DNA from: Rosenbergiella epipactidis
GTDB lineage: Bacteria > Pseudomonadota > Gammaproteobacteria > Enterobacterales > Enterobacteriaceae
Direction: 5' to 3'
DNA: 64,000 nucleotides
Assembly (NCBI RefSeq): GCF_018494055.1
Contig: NZ_JABBFQ010000007.1
Coordinates: forward strand, 117,253 to 181,252
The translations under genes and the position numbers were made by a program. Under the pieces are notes generated by a model, which saw only the letters and a list, made by a program, of their open reading frames with translations, was not told where the DNA came from and made no database searches. Every line of letters begins with the position of its first letter. Position 1 is the first letter of the stretch. Shown piece after piece: positions 8,428-18,426 of the stretch.

Positions 8428-9633
8428 TTATCGACCTGAATTATTTGCTAACGCCTGCGCGCAAGCCCAAGCTGAACTCCACGCCCATTGGAAGTTATAC
8501 CCGCCCAGCCAGCCCGTGACGTCTACCACTTCACCAATAAAGTAAAGGCCGGGCACGTCGCGCGCCTCGAAAGTTTGCGAGGATAAATGCTGGGTGTCGA
8601 CGCCGCCTAAAGTCACCTCGGCGGTACGGTAGCCTTCGGTACCATTCGGATAAACCGCCCACGCCGTGAGTTGTTCGACGAGTTGCTGTTGTTGACGGGA
8701 ATTCAGCTGTTTGAGCGTGACTTCAGGTAACAGAGAAAGCTCGACTAAACTGTCCACTAATCGCTTTGGTAACAAACGGGCTAAACTGTTCTTCAGGGAA
8801 AGGTTAGGATGTTCTCTGCGCTGAGCCTCAATAAAATGATTCACATCAGTATCAGGAACAAGGTTGATCGTCACCGCTTGCCCCGGACGCCAGTAACTGG
8901 AAATTTGCAGCACTGCCGGCCCCGATAGCCCACGATGGGTAAAGAGCATCGACTCTTTAAAACGGGTGCCATCTGTCGCATCGATGGTAATGGGTACCGC
9001 GACGCCCGAAATCTGTTGCAGGGTATCCAGTATTGGCTTGTGCAAGGTAAAAGGCACTAATGCAGCACTGACGGGACGAACCGATAAGCCAAACTGCTCC
9101 GCGACTTTGTAGCCAAAGGGCGTTGCCCCTAAGCCCGGCATCGACAGTCCGCCTGAAGCGACGACAAGTTTGCGAGTACTTACATTAGTTCCATTCAGCT
9201 TTAATAGGTACTCACCTGAATCATCTCTCTGCAGGTCAAGGATTTCGCTGCGTAGACGTATCGTAACCTTGCCTAACTCGCATTCCGCCAGCAATAACTC
9301 AACAATCTGCTGAGCTGAGTCATCGCAAAATAATTGGCCTAAGGTTTTTTCATGCCAATTAATATTGTATTTCCCAACCAAGTCAATGAAATCCCACTGT
9401 GTATAGCGAGCAAGTGCTGACTTACAAAAATGAGGGTTAGCAGAGAGATAGGCTGAGGGCTCAATGTATAAGTTAGTAAAGTTGCAGCGCCCACCACCAG
9501 ACATCAATATCTTGCGGCCGACTTTTTTACCGTTATCCACCACCAGGACATTCAGTCCTTGCTGGCCCGCTTGCCCGGCACAGAATAACCCGGCAGCCCC
9601 TGCACCAATCACTACTACATCAAATTTTTCCAC
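8428..9633 (-). CDS. yhiN: HI0933/YhiN-family FAD-dependent oxidoreductase
   Basis: 401 residues. The N terminus carries the dinucleotide-binding fold V-V-I-G-A-G-A-A-G-L (about 7-16), followed by G-R-K-I-L-M-S-G-G-G-R-C-N-F-T-N (about 41-56), a signature of the family. G-L-S-M-P-G-L-G-A-T-P-F-G-Y is near residue 165, and the C-terminal G-E-V-V-D-V-T-G-W-L-G-G-Y-N-F-Q-W-A closes the FAD site. The exact reaction is unknown; relatives have been linked to RNA or flavin chemistry. It is divergent from pitA, the same arrangement as in E. coli, which supports the name. Confidence 0.9.
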   Translation of the reverse strand: MEKFDVVVIGAGAAGLFCAGQAGQQGLNVLVVDNGKKVGRKILMSGGGRCNFTNLYIEPSAYLSANPHFCKSALARYTQWDFIDLVGKYNINWHEKTLGQLFCDDSAQQIVELLLAECELGKVTIRLRSEILDLQRDDSGEYLLKLNGTNVSTRKLVVASGGLSMPGLGATPFGYKVAEQFGLSVRPVSAALVPFTLHKPILDTLQQISGVAVPITIDATDGTRFKESMLFTHRGLSGPAVLQISSYWRPGQAVTINLVPDTDVNHFIEAQRREHPNLSLKNSLARLLPKRLVDSLVELSLLPEVTLKQLNSRQQQQLVEQLTAWAVYPNGTEGYRTAEVTLGGVDTQHLSSQTFEARDVPGLYFIGEVVDVTGWLGGYNFQWAWSSAWACAQALANNSGR

Positions 9634-9862
9634 GCTACCCCCCTCTAAAAGGCCAGATTGTAGTGACCTGATAGGCTGGTGGCTAGTCAGAAAAAAAAAA
9701 CTTAAACAATTATTAAATAACCTACTCTTTTTTATAAGAAAATTGATTAACCGTTACGTAAAAATGGCAGGTTAAGGTAAAAAAGTGTGATATTTTGCTT
9801 TCCTGCGAGGACCTAACTCGCCGATAATGCCTCGGGTATGTCCCTTAAAATGGCGTAACATT

Positions 9863-11350
9863 ATGTTCCATCTGTTTACCGGTCTTGATTTAAGTACCAG
9901 TCTATTCTTAGTTCTGGCACTTCTGTTTGTTCTGTTTTACGAAGCAATCAATGGCTTCCATGACACGGCGAATGCGGTTGCTACCGTTATCTATACCCGT
10001 GCCATGCGTGCGCAACTAGCTGTAATGATGGCTGGTTTATTCAATTTCCTCGGCGTCTTACTCGGCGGGCTAAGTGTTGCCTATGCAATAGTGCACATAC
10101 TGCCTACTGATCTGCTGCTGAATGTTGGCTCCTCCCATGGGCTGGCAATGATATTCTCGATATTGCTTGCAGCAATTATTTGGAATTTAGGGACTTGGTA
10201 TTTTGGTTTGCCTGCATCAAGCTCGCATACGTTAATCGGTGCCATTATTGGTATTGCGGTAACGAACGCCTTGGTGACGGGTGGCTCGCTAGTCGAAGCG
10301 CTTAACCTACCGAAAGTAATCAATATTTTTCTCTCATTGATTCTATCGCCTATTGTCGGGATGGTAATTGCCGGTTTTCTTATCTTCCTACTCCGTAAGT
10401 ATTGGAGTGGTACCAAGAAACGCCGCCGTAATCATATGACGCCAGCTGAGCGCGAGAAAAAAGATGGTAAGAAGAAGCCACCTTTTTGGACGCGTATTGC
10501 CTTAATCGTTTCAGCGATTGGCGTGAGCTATTCCCATGGTGCGAACGATGGCCAAAAAGGCATCGGGCTAGTGATGTTAGTACTGATTGGTGTTGCACCG
10601 GCCGGATTTGTGGTGAATATGAATGCCTCAGGGTATGACATCACCCGAACCCGTGATGCGGTCAATCACCTTGAGCAATACTATCAACAACATAACCCAC
10701 AAGTTTCAACGCTGATTGCCCCTCCTGGCATTAAGAGCACGGCGATTGACCCTAATGAGCCTTTCCACTGTAGCAGTGAGAATGGCTTGGTGACGGTTCA
10801 CCATGCGCAAGATTTGCTGAATAACCTGTCAAGCTACGATCAGTTGAGCGTCGAAAACCGCTCTCAAGTCCGTCGCTTGTTATTATGCATGTCGGATACC
10901 GCCGATAAGATTGCTAAGCTACCTGAAACCTCATCTGACGATAAACGTTTCTTAGGGAACCTGAAAAGCGACCTTAACGATACAATCGAGTATGCACCGA
11001 TTTGGATTATTTTAGCGGTAGCACTGGCTCTGTCTCTCGGGACCATGGTTGGTTGGCGTCGTGTTGCGACCACTATCGGCGAAAAAATCGGTAAGAATGG
11101 CATGACTTACGCACAAGGTATGTCTGCCCAAATTACTGCCGCCGTGTCGATTGGCTTAGCGAGTTATACGGGAATGCCCGTGTCGACCACGCATATCCTC
11201 TCGTCTTCCGTTGCCGGTACCATGATTGTTGATGGCGGTGGTGTACAGTCGAAAACGATTCGTAGTATCGCGTTAGCTTGGGTATTGACCCTTCCGGTCT
11301 CCATCCTGCTGTCGGGTGCGCTGTACTGGATAGCGCTACAACTGCTTTAA
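9863..11350 (+). CDS. pitA: Low-affinity inorganic phosphate transporter PitA
   Basis: 495 residues from the ATG at 9863 (an upstream in-frame ATG at 9827 would add 12 residues not found in PitA). It has about ten membrane helices with the two PiT signatures [11 protein letters not shown] (about 33-43) and [10 protein letters not shown] (about 233-242), separated by hydrophilic loops. It imports phosphate as a metal-phosphate complex in symport with protons, and also brings in divalent metal ions. A terminator follows. The neighbour uspA is the same as in E. coli. Confidence 0.95.
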   Translation: MFHLFTGLDLSTSLFLVLALLFVLFYEAINGFHDTANAVATVIYTRAMRAQLAVMMAGLFNFLGVLLGGLSVAYAIVHILPTDLLLNVGSSHGLAMIFSILLAAIIWNLGTWYFGLPASSSHTLIGAIIGIAVTNALVTGGSLVEALNLPKVINIFLSLILSPIVGMVIAGFLIFLLRKYWSGTKKRRRNHMTPAEREKKDGKKKPPFWTRIALIVSAIGVSYSHGANDGQKGIGLVMLVLIGVAPAGFVVNMNASGYDITRTRDAVNHLEQYYQQHNPQVSTLIAPPGIKSTAIDPNEPFHCSSENGLVTVHHAQDLLNNLSSYDQLSVENRSQVRRLLLCMSDTADKIAKLPETSSDDKRFLGNLKSDLNDTIEYAPIWIILAVALALSLGTMVGWRRVATTIGEKIGKNGMTYAQGMSAQITAAVSIGLASYTGMPVSTTHILSSSVAGTMIVDGGGVQSKTIRSIALAWVLTLPVSILLSGALYWIALQLL

Positions 11351-11357
11351 GCCTATT

Positions 11358-11391
11358 AAGACACAGGTCATTGATCTGTGTCTTACTTTTC
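11358..11391 (+). terminator. Intrinsic terminator after pitA
   Basis: Nine-base arms AAGACACAG (11358-11366) and CTGTGTCTT (11376-11384) with a nine-base loop, followed by ACTTTTC, eight bases past the pitA stop. Confidence 0.75.
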
Positions 11392-11559
11392 CCTCTGATT
11401 CACTGCTCTCCTTGCCAAGTCAGGCTATACTTCTCCTAAGTGTATTCAATCGTTTCATCATGACAGCCCCTGCGCTTAACGCTATGATTGGGGCTTCACA
11501 GAAACATCAATAAGAGCGAACCGCCGTGTCGTGACTATTGCGCCAATAAGGAGTTTATC

Positions 11560-11991
11560 ATGTCATATCATCATGTTTTGGTGGCCGTCGATCTCTCACC
11601 AGAAAGCGAAGAATTAGTCCAGAAAGCGGTTTCTTTAGCGAAACCTTACAATGCCAAAGTCTCGATTATTCATGTGGATGTTAACTATTCCGATCTCTAC
11701 ACCGGTCTGATCGATGTGAACTTAGGCGATATGCAAAAACGTATCTCCCAAGAGACCTCGCAAGCCTTGACGACGTTAGCGAACCAAGCGGGCTATCCTT
11801 TCAGCGAAATTTTGAGCGGAACAGGCGAGTTAGCGCAAGTGTTAGTCGACGCGATTAATAAGTACGAGATCGATTTAGTGATTTGCGGCCATCATCAAGA
11901 CTTCTGGAGCAAATTGATGTCCTCAGCGCGACAACTGATCAATAACGTTCATGTCGATATGTTGATTGTGCCATTTCGTGACGAAGAGTAG
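11560..11991 (+). CDS. uspA: Universal stress protein A
   Basis: 143 residues from the ATG at 11560, which follows a clear AAGGAG (11548-11553); the longer open frame from 11488 has no support. It is a single Usp domain, nearly colinear with E. coli Usp[10 protein letters not shown] near the start, [18 protein letters not shown] and the C-terminal V-D-M-L-I-V-P. It is a cytoplasmic dimer induced by starvation and other stress. The E. coli neighbour uspB, normally between pitA and uspA, is absent: the 209-base gap is too short for it. Confidence 0.95.
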   Translation: MSYHHVLVAVDLSPESEELVQKAVSLAKPYNAKVSIIHVDVNYSDLYTGLIDVNLGDMQKRISQETSQALTTLANQAGYPFSEILSGTGELAQVLVDAINKYEIDLVICGHHQDFWSKLMSSARQLINNVHVDMLIVPFRDEE

Positions 11992-12002
11992 TCAGTGAAG
12001 GT

Positions 12003-12025
12003 CTCCCGGTCGTTGTGATCGGGAG
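12003..12025. terminator. Hairpin between convergent uspA and rsmJ
   Basis: CTCCCGGTC (12003-12011) pairs with GATCGGGAG (12017-12025) apart from one mismatched or wobble position, in the 40-base gap between the two stop codons. It probably serves both genes. Confidence 0.5.
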
Positions 12026-12031
12026 CGTTCC

Positions 12032-12793
12032 TTAAGGCGTTTCAGGATTAAGCGAAGGGTAAATATCGAAGCGATGGCTTTTCGTGACCACTGCGGAACT
12101 GGTCTCTACACCATTTAACGGCGGCGCATAATCTGGACGCTTCACCACAATTCGGCGTTTCGCTAAGGCCCTAGCGGGATCCAATAGCCTGTCAGCATCG
12201 TTATCCGCACCGACCAAGGATTGAAATATCCTCATCTCTTTTTTGACCAATGCGCTTTTCTGCCGATGCGGATACATTGGATCGAGATAGACGACATCGG
12301 GACGCGGGCTTAATGTACTGAGTTGTTGTGCGCTCGGACCATAGATCAGGGTCAGTCGCTGCTGTAGCCACTCACCGATCTCGGGGTCGCGATATCCGCG
12401 TTGCAGCCCATTTTCAAGCAGTGCCGCCACCACAGGGTGTCTTTCAATCATACGAACTCGGCAACCGAGCGATGCCAATACGAAGGCATCTCGGCCTAAG
12501 CCTGCTGTCGCGTCGACAACATCGGGCAGATAGGTGCCTTTAATTCCAACGGCTTTCGCTACCGCTTCGCCGCGTCCGCCGCCAAATTTACGGCGGTGCG
12601 CCATGGCACCCGAGACAAAGTCGACAAAAACGCCACCGAGTTTAGGCTCATCACGTTTACGCAGTTCTAATTGCTCGTCGGTTAACACTAAAGCCAATGG
12701 CGCATTCTCATCGTGCGCTAAGCCCCAACGGTCGGCAATCTCAGTTAAGGCACCCGATTGGGTGCCTGTTTCATCAAGTAAGTAAATATTCAC
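12032..12793 (-). CDS. rsmJ: 16S rRNA (guanine-1516-N2)-methyltransferase
   Basis: 253 residues. It holds a Rossmann-like S-adenosylmethionine domain with motif [12 protein letters not shown] near residue 95 and the D-P-M-Y-P catalytic motif near 173, typical of N2-guanine methyltransferases. [18 protein letters not shown] is a family signature. It methylates G1516 of 16S rRNA in the 30S subunit. The gene starts three bases after the prlC stop on the same strand, so the two are co-transcribed as in E. coli. Confidence 0.95.
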   Translation of the reverse strand: MNIYLLDETGTQSGALTEIADRWGLAHDENAPLALVLTDEQLELRKRDEPKLGGVFVDFVSGAMAHRRKFGGGRGEAVAKAVGIKGTYLPDVVDATAGLGRDAFVLASLGCRVRMIERHPVVAALLENGLQRGYRDPEIGEWLQQRLTLIYGPSAQQLSTLSPRPDVVYLDPMYPHRQKSALVKKEMRIFQSLVGADNDADRLLDPARALAKRRIVVKRPDYAPPLNGVETSSAVVTKSHRFDIYPSLNPETP

Positions 12794-12796
12794 TTA

Positions 12797-14839
12797 CTAG
12801 CCTTCGATACCGTATTGCTTAAGCATGGCATCGATTTGCGGCTCACGTCCGCGGAAACGCTTAAACAGCGCCATTGGCGCTTCAGAACCGCCACGGCTTA
12901 AGACGTTATCAAGGAATGATTGTCCGGTTTCACGGTTAAAGATCCCCTCTTCCTCAAAACGCGACCAAGCGTCTGCCGCCAATACGTCAGCCCAGAGGTA
13001 GCTGTAGTAGCCCGCTGCATAGCCGCCAGCAAAGATGTGGCTGAAAGCATGTGGGAAACGTCCCCACGCTGGAGAAGGCATCACGGCAACTTTTTTCTTC
13101 ACATCTTGCAGGATATCGAGGACTCGTGCCCCTTTTTCCGGTTGATATTCGGCATGCAGACGGAAGTCGAAGAGTCCGAACTCAAGCTGACGGAGAATAA
13201 ACATGGCGGCATTGTAATTTTTCGCTGCCAACATTTTTTCCAGTAAGGCCTGAGGTAGTGGCTCGCCGGTCTCGTAGTGACCGGAGATAAAGGCAAGCGC
13301 CTCTGGCTCCCAGCACCAGTTTTCCATAAATTGGCTAGGAAGCTCGACAGCATCCCATGGTACGCCATTGATACCGGAAACACCTGCCGTATCGATTTGC
13401 GTCAACATATGGTGCAGGCCGTGACCGAACTCATGGAACAGCGTTACCACTTCATCGTGGGTAAAGAGTGCTGGCTTATCGCCGACAGGACGGTTGAAGT
13501 TACAGGTGAGGTAAGCCACCGGTTTTTGTAATGAGCCATCGGCTTTTTTCATCCGCCCGACACAGTCGTCCATCCAAGCCCCACCACGCTTATGTTCGCG
13601 CGCATAGAGGTCGAGATAGAAGCTCCCCACCAGCTGATCATCACCATCAAACAGGTCAAAGAAGCGTACTTCTGGATGCCATACATCGACATCGTGACGT
13701 TCTGCTGCACGCAGTCCATAGACTCGACGAATCACCTCGAACAGGCCGCTTAATGCGCGTTGCTCAGGGAAGTAAGGACGTAATTGCTCGTCGCTGATGG
13801 TATAGAGATGCTGTTTCTGCTTTTCGGCATACCATGTGATATCCCAAGGCTGTAAATCACTCACCCCATAGTGCTGCTGAGCAAACTCGCGCAGCTGGGC
13901 AAGTTCACGCTGGCCTTGCGGTTGAGCGCGATCGGCAAGGTCGTTAAGGAAGCCGATAACTTGATCCGATGATTCTGCCATTTTGGTGGCTAACGACTTT
14001 TCTGCGAAAGAACCGAAACCGAGTAACTGCGCAATTTCATGACGTAATGCCAGTTCTTCTTCAATCAGCGGGCCATTATCCCATTTTCCAGCATTCGGCC
14101 CCTGGTCTGAGGCGCGAGTGCTGTAAGCACGATACATTTCTTCGCGTAGTGCTTGGTTGTCACAGTAGGTCATGACCGGCAGGTAGCTGGGAATATCGAG
14201 GGTTAATAACCATCCTTGCTGCTGCTTCGCTTCGGCTTGTGCCTGCGCGGCAGCAAGAGCGCTTTCTGGCATACCCGCCAGTTCGCTTTCGTCTGTGATC
14301 AGCTTGCTCCAGCCCATGGTCGCGTCTAATACGTTATTGCTGTAAGCCGCGCCAATCTCTGACAGGCGCGCAGAGATTTCACCGTAGCGTTTTTGTTTAT
14401 CACTCGGTAAGCCAATTCCTGAGAGTTCAAAGTCACGTAATGCGTTATCCACCGCTTTCTGCTCTGCTAAGGATAATGCGGCAAACTCAGGACTCTCCTT
14501 TAAGCTGCGGTAGGCTTGGTAAAGCCCAGCATGTTGTCCGACCCATGTTCCATACTCTGACAAGAGGGGTAATACCCCTTCATAGGCTTCACGTAGCTCG
14601 GGGCTGTTTTTGACCGAATTAAGGTGACTGACGGGTGAAAAAATACGTCCCAAATGGTCATCCGCTTCTGCCAAAGGCTGGCAAAGATTCTGCCACGTGA
14701 AGGGGCCTGGCTGGGCGACCACGCGTTCAACCGTTGCACGGCACTCGTCTAGCGCCGCCGTGACCGCTGGCACAACATGCTCGGGCTTTATTGCTGAGAA
14801 AGGTGGCAAGCTGAAAGGCGTGAGTAGTGGATTTGTCAT
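12797..14839 (-). CDS. prlC: Oligopeptidase A
   Basis: 680 residues, the normal size for this M3 zinc metallopeptidase. The zinc motif H-E-F-G-H lies near residue 470 (V-T-L-F-H-E-F-G-H-G-L-H-H) with the downstream E-L-P-S-Q-F-M-E-N-W-C-W that supplies the third ligand. It is a cytoplasmic enzyme that degrades short peptides, including cleaved signal peptides and lipoprotein leaders. It heads the prlC-rsmJ operon and is divergent from rlmJ, as in E. coli. Confidence 0.96.
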   Translation of the reverse strand: MTNPLLTPFSLPPFSAIKPEHVVPAVTAALDECRATVERVVAQPGPFTWQNLCQPLAEADDHLGRIFSPVSHLNSVKNSPELREAYEGVLPLLSEYGTWVGQHAGLYQAYRSLKESPEFAALSLAEQKAVDNALRDFELSGIGLPSDKQKRYGEISARLSEIGAAYSNNVLDATMGWSKLITDESELAGMPESALAAAQAQAEAKQQQGWLLTLDIPSYLPVMTYCDNQALREEMYRAYSTRASDQGPNAGKWDNGPLIEEELALRHEIAQLLGFGSFAEKSLATKMAESSDQVIGFLNDLADRAQPQGQRELAQLREFAQQHYGVSDLQPWDITWYAEKQKQHLYTISDEQLRPYFPEQRALSGLFEVIRRVYGLRAAERHDVDVWHPEVRFFDLFDGDDQLVGSFYLDLYAREHKRGGAWMDDCVGRMKKADGSLQKPVAYLTCNFNRPVGDKPALFTHDEVVTLFHEFGHGLHHMLTQIDTAGVSGINGVPWDAVELPSQFMENWCWEPEALAFISGHYETGEPLPQALLEKMLAAKNYNAAMFILRQLEFGLFDFRLHAEYQPEKGARVLDILQDVKKKVAVMPSPAWGRFPHAFSHIFAGGYAAGYYSYLWADVLAADAWSRFEEEGIFNRETGQSFLDNVLSRGGSEAPMALFKRFRGREPQIDAMLKQYGIEG

Positions 14840-15033
14840 AGCACCATCCTATAAAATTTGAATTGAACGCTGATCGTATTAATACGATATGGGGACGATT
14901 AGAAAAATATCAATCATCCCCCCCACTGATCTTGCGTAATGCTACTGCCGTAGAGCGCAATTTGTTATACTTATCCCTCATAGACAGCTGTGCCTGTCTC
15001 GTTTTTGTCGTGTTCTGTTATAAAGGAAATCAC

Positions 15034-15876
15034 ATGCTGAGCTATCGCCACAGCTTCCACGCGGGTAACCATGCCGACGTTTTAAAGCACACCGTGCAAA
15101 GCCTTATTATTTCGGCATTAAAAGAGAAGGATAAACCTTTTCTCTATTTGGATACTCATGCAGGGGCTGGCCGTTATCTTCTTAACAGCGAACAAGCTGA
15201 GCGGACTGGCGAATATATGGAAGGTATCGCACGTATCTGGCAGCAAAATGGCACGCCAGCTGAACTCGCGCCCTATCTTCAAGCAGTACGCGATTTAAAC
15301 CCTTCAGGACAACTCAAATACTACCCTGGCTCACCATTGATCGCTCGCCACTTACTGCGCGAGCAAGATCAGTTACAACTGACAGAGTTACATCCTAGTG
15401 ACTATCCGTTGCTACGCGGGGAGTTCCAAAAAGATCTGCGTGCAGTTGTCGCTCGGGGAGATGGATATCAGCAACTGAAAGCCAAGCTGCCGCCACCTTC
15501 TCGTCGTGGTCTGATCCTTATCGATCCCCCTTACGAGATCAAAACGGACTATCAAGCGGTAGTACAAGGGATCGCTGAAGGCTATAAACGCTTTTCCACT
15601 GGCGTCTATGCCTTATGGTATCCCGTCGTATTACGCCAACAGATCAAACGGATGATTGCCGATCTGAAAGATACCGGTATTCGTCGGATCCTACAGATCG
15701 AGCTTGCCGTTAAGCCAGATAGCGACCAACGGGGCATGACCGCGTCCGGTATGATTGTGATTAATCCACCATGGAAGTTGGAACAACAGATGCGTTCAGT
15801 ACTGCCATGGTTGCATGAGCAGTTAGTCCCACAAGGTATCGGGCATACGTTAGTGGAGTGGATTGTTCCAGAATAA
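15034..15876 (+). CDS. rlmJ: 23S rRNA (adenine-2030-N6)-methyltransferase
   Basis: 280 residues from the ATG at 15034, which follows AAAGGA (15023-15028); the open frame continues upstream to 14863 without support. The N terminus M-L-S-Y-R-H-S-F-H-A-G-N-H-A-D-V-L-K-H matches RlmJ, and I-D-P-P-Y-E (about 164-169) is the N6-adenine methyltransferase catalytic motif. It methylates A2030 of 23S rRNA before 50S assembly is complete. The position beside prlC and upstream of gorA is conserved, apart from rnz in between. Confidence 0.95.
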   Translation: MLSYRHSFHAGNHADVLKHTVQSLIISALKEKDKPFLYLDTHAGAGRYLLNSEQAERTGEYMEGIARIWQQNGTPAELAPYLQAVRDLNPSGQLKYYPGSPLIARHLLREQDQLQLTELHPSDYPLLRGEFQKDLRAVVARGDGYQQLKAKLPPPSRRGLILIDPPYEIKTDYQAVVQGIAEGYKRFSTGVYALWYPVVLRQQIKRMIADLKDTGIRRILQIELAVKPDSDQRGMTASGMIVINPPWKLEQQMRSVLPWLHEQLVPQGIGHTLVEWIVPE

Positions 15877-15884
15877 TGACTCGC

Positions 15885-15907
15885 GAGCGCTATCTTGTGT
15901 AGCGCTC
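15885..15907. terminator. Hairpin between convergent rlmJ and rnz
   Basis: GAGCGCTA (15885-15892) and TAGCGCTC (15900-15907) form a perfect eight-base stem with a seven-base loop in the 62-base gap. No long T run; probably bidirectional. Confidence 0.45.
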
Positions 15908-15938
15908 TGAGAATGGTTAGGCACAAGCCTTCCACCGA

Positions 15939-16850
15939 TTAAAGATTCACCACCATAAAGTCGTAAGCTAAATCGGTATTCGCAAATTCTGCTCGGCATT
16001 CTGCCAGCAGTCGCGGCATATCTTGTTGACGGTAACGTGAACTAAAATGTGTCGCGATCAATTTACCCACCTCTGCCTGCTGCGCAATCGAAGCCGCTTG
16101 CGCTGTCGTCGAGTGCCCCCTGCCATTCGCTTTCTCTGCCATCGCCGCTTCGAGGGTGGCCTCGTGCACTAAAATATCTGCCTGTTTTGCCAAAACGACC
16201 GCGTTATCACAAGGGGCGGTATCGCCGAGTATAGTGATAACCTTTCCTTTTTTGCTCGGTCCAAGATAACGTTCTGCGATGATTTCACGCCCATCGGGTA
16301 AGCAAACATTTTTTCCTTTTTTAAGCTGCTGTAGCCAAGCCCCCGCAGGAATATCATCGTCCTTTAATCGCTGTGGGTCCAATCTTCCGGGACGATCTCG
16401 CTGCTCGATGCGGTAGCCAAAACACGGGATAACGTGGTTCAACGGCTGGGCGATAACCCGATACTCGTCGTTCTCTACAACAATACCCTGCTCGACTTCA
16501 ACAATCTCAAGCGGAAAATCTACCCATGATCCACTCACCGTCAGCGCCGTATCGATAAAGGTTTTCAAGCCTTTCGGGCCATAAATAGTCAGAGGTGTTG
16601 CGATGCTGCTCATCGAGCGACTGGTCAAGATGCCGGGAAGACCAAAAATATGATCCCCATGAAGGTGAGTGATAAAAATTTTTTCTAAACGCCCCGGCTT
16701 CAAGTCCGTTCGCATAAACTGGTGCTGTGTCGCTTCACCGCAATCAAATAACCATGTCTCGCCCTTAGGAGAGAAGCTGAGTGCTATACTGGTGACATTA
16801 CGTTGTATACTGGGTGCGCCCGCACAGGTACCAAGAAAAGTTAAATACAT
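15939..16850 (-). CDS. rnz: Ribonuclease Z / RNase BN (ElaC type)
   Basis: 303 residues, a beta-CASP-free metallo-beta-lactamase fold of the ElaC/tRNase Z group. The zinc motif T-H-L-H-G-D-H is at residues 61-67, an Asp sits in I-L-G-D-T-A-P near 211, H-E-A-T-L near 230, and a final His in A-T-H-F-S-S-R-Y near 270. It processes tRNA 3' ends as an endonuclease and, in E. coli, as an exonuclease. In E. coli the gene (elaC/rbn) lies elsewhere in the chromosome, so its place between rlmJ and gorA is a local rearrangement. Confidence 0.93.
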   Translation of the reverse strand: MYLTFLGTCAGAPSIQRNVTSIALSFSPKGETWLFDCGEATQHQFMRTDLKPGRLEKIFITHLHGDHIFGLPGILTSRSMSSIATPLTIYGPKGLKTFIDTALTVSGSWVDFPLEIVEVEQGIVVENDEYRVIAQPLNHVIPCFGYRIEQRDRPGRLDPQRLKDDDIPAGAWLQQLKKGKNVCLPDGREIIAERYLGPSKKGKVITILGDTAPCDNAVVLAKQADILVHEATLEAAMAEKANGRGHSTTAQAASIAQQAEVGKLIATHFSSRYRQQDMPRLLAECRAEFANTDLAYDFMVVNL

Positions 16851-16991
16851 CGCTGCATCCCATTAGGTTTTATTTCATGATCTAAGCCTATCACAGCTAT
16901 AGAAGCAAACTTTGCATAGTTTTTCTGCCGCAGGTTACACTGTACTGAGAAATTTATTCATTTATCGACCTCAACTAAGATGGAAGGAACG

Positions 16992-18344
16992 ATGACGAAA
17001 CATTATGACTATCTCGCTATTGGTGGCGGGAGTGGCGGTATCGCCTCGATCAATCGCGCAGCCATGCACGGTAAAAAATGTGCCTTAGTCGAAGCTAAAG
17101 CGCTAGGCGGCACCTGTGTTAACGTAGGCTGTGTCCCCAAAAAAGTCATGTGGCACGCCGCGCAAATCGCAGAAGCGATTCATATGTATGGCCCAGATTA
17201 TGGCTTCGATACCACAGTGAATAAGTTTGATTGGAAAACGCTGATCAAAAATCGCTCTGCGTACATCGACCGTATTCATCACTCCTACGATAACGTGTTG
17301 GGAAAAAATAATGTCGACGTCATCCGCGGTTTTGCGACCTTTGTCGACGCCCATACTGTCGAAGTGAATGGTGAAACCTATACAGCCGACCATATTTTGA
17401 TTGCCACAGGCGGTCATCCTGTCCTGCCTAGCATCCCAGGGGCAGAATACGGGATTGATTCCGATGGTTTCTTCGAATTGGATGAACTTCCTGCACGCGT
17501 TGCGGTGATTGGTGCGGGCTATATTGCCGTGGAAGTGGCGGGCGTATTAAATTCGTTGGGCGCAGAAACCGACCTTTTCCTACGTAAAGATAAGCCGTTA
17601 CGGGGCTTTGACCCACTGCTTTCCGACACCCTTGTTGAGGTGATGGAAAAAGAGGGGCCTCACCTGCATAAAGAGTGTGAAGCAGAACGTATTGAGAAGA
17701 ACAGCGATGGCAGCTTAACCATTCATTTCACCAACGGTAAAGAACATAATACCGATTGCCTGATCTGGGCAATTGGCCGTGCGCCATCAACCGATAGCAT
17801 CAATCTTTCGGTCACGGGTGTTGAACTGAACGATAAAGGCTACATTACTGTCGATAAGTTCCAAAACACCTCTGTCTCAGGGATTTATGCGGTAGGCGAT
17901 AATACTGGTGCGGTGGAATTGACCCCTGTCGCGGTCGCTGCGGGACGTCGTCTGTCTGAGCGTTTATTCAATAATAAACCCGACGAGCATTTAGACTACT
18001 CTAATATCGCCACCGTCGTGTTTAGCCATCCACCGATTGGTACTGTTGGTCTTAGCGAGCCTGATGCGCGTAAACAATTCGGCGATGAGCAAGTGAAGGT
18101 TTATACCTCTTCATTTACCGCGATGTATACGGCCGTCACGCAATACCGCCAACCTTGCCGGATGAAGTTAGTCTGTGTCGGTAAAGAAGAAAAAATCGTC
18201 GGTATCCATGGGATTGGCTACGGCATGGATGAGATGCTACAGGGCTTCGCCGTGGCATTAAAGATGGGCGCAACCAAGCGTGACTTCGATAATACGGTAG
18301 CGATTCACCCGACTTCTGCGGAAGAATTTGTGACCATGCGTTAA
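16992..18344 (+). CDS. gorA: Glutathione-disulfide reductase
   Basis: 450 residues from the ATG at 16992, six or seven bases after AAGGA; an in-frame upstream ATG at 16980 is less likely. FAD-binding G-G-G-S-G-G (about 11-16), the redox-active C42-V-N-V-G-C47 pair, the NADP-binding [24 protein letters not shown], and the C-terminal dimer-interface [10 protein letters not shown] all match the family. It keeps the cytoplasmic glutathione pool reduced using NADPH. A strong terminator follows. Confidence 0.97.
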   Translation: MTKHYDYLAIGGGSGGIASINRAAMHGKKCALVEAKALGGTCVNVGCVPKKVMWHAAQIAEAIHMYGPDYGFDTTVNKFDWKTLIKNRSAYIDRIHHSYDNVLGKNNVDVIRGFATFVDAHTVEVNGETYTADHILIATGGHPVLPSIPGAEYGIDSDGFFELDELPARVAVIGAGYIAVEVAGVLNSLGAETDLFLRKDKPLRGFDPLLSDTLVEVMEKEGPHLHKECEAERIEKNSDGSLTIHFTNGKEHNTDCLIWAIGRAPSTDSINLSVTGVELNDKGYITVDKFQNTSVSGIYAVGDNTGAVELTPVAVAAGRRLSERLFNNKPDEHLDYSNIATVVFSHPPIGTVGLSEPDARKQFGDEQVKVYTSSFTAMYTAVTQYRQPCRMKLVCVGKEEKIVGIHGIGYGMDEMLQGFAVALKMGATKRDFDNTVAIHPTSAEEFVTMR

Positions 18345-18356
18345 GTCACTTAAACG

Positions 18357-18384
18357 AAAAAAACCACCTTCGGGTGGTTTTTTT
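18357..18384. terminator. Bidirectional intrinsic terminator, gorA / PepSY gene
   Basis: A perfect 12-base stem whose arms are A7-CCACC and GGTGG-T7, closed by a TTCG loop, lies between the two convergent genes. A and T runs on either side make it work on both strands. Confidence 0.85.
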
Positions 18385-18426
18385 ATGCGGGTTACGCCGA
18401 GCATCCTTGCTCAGCGTCTACGTCTA

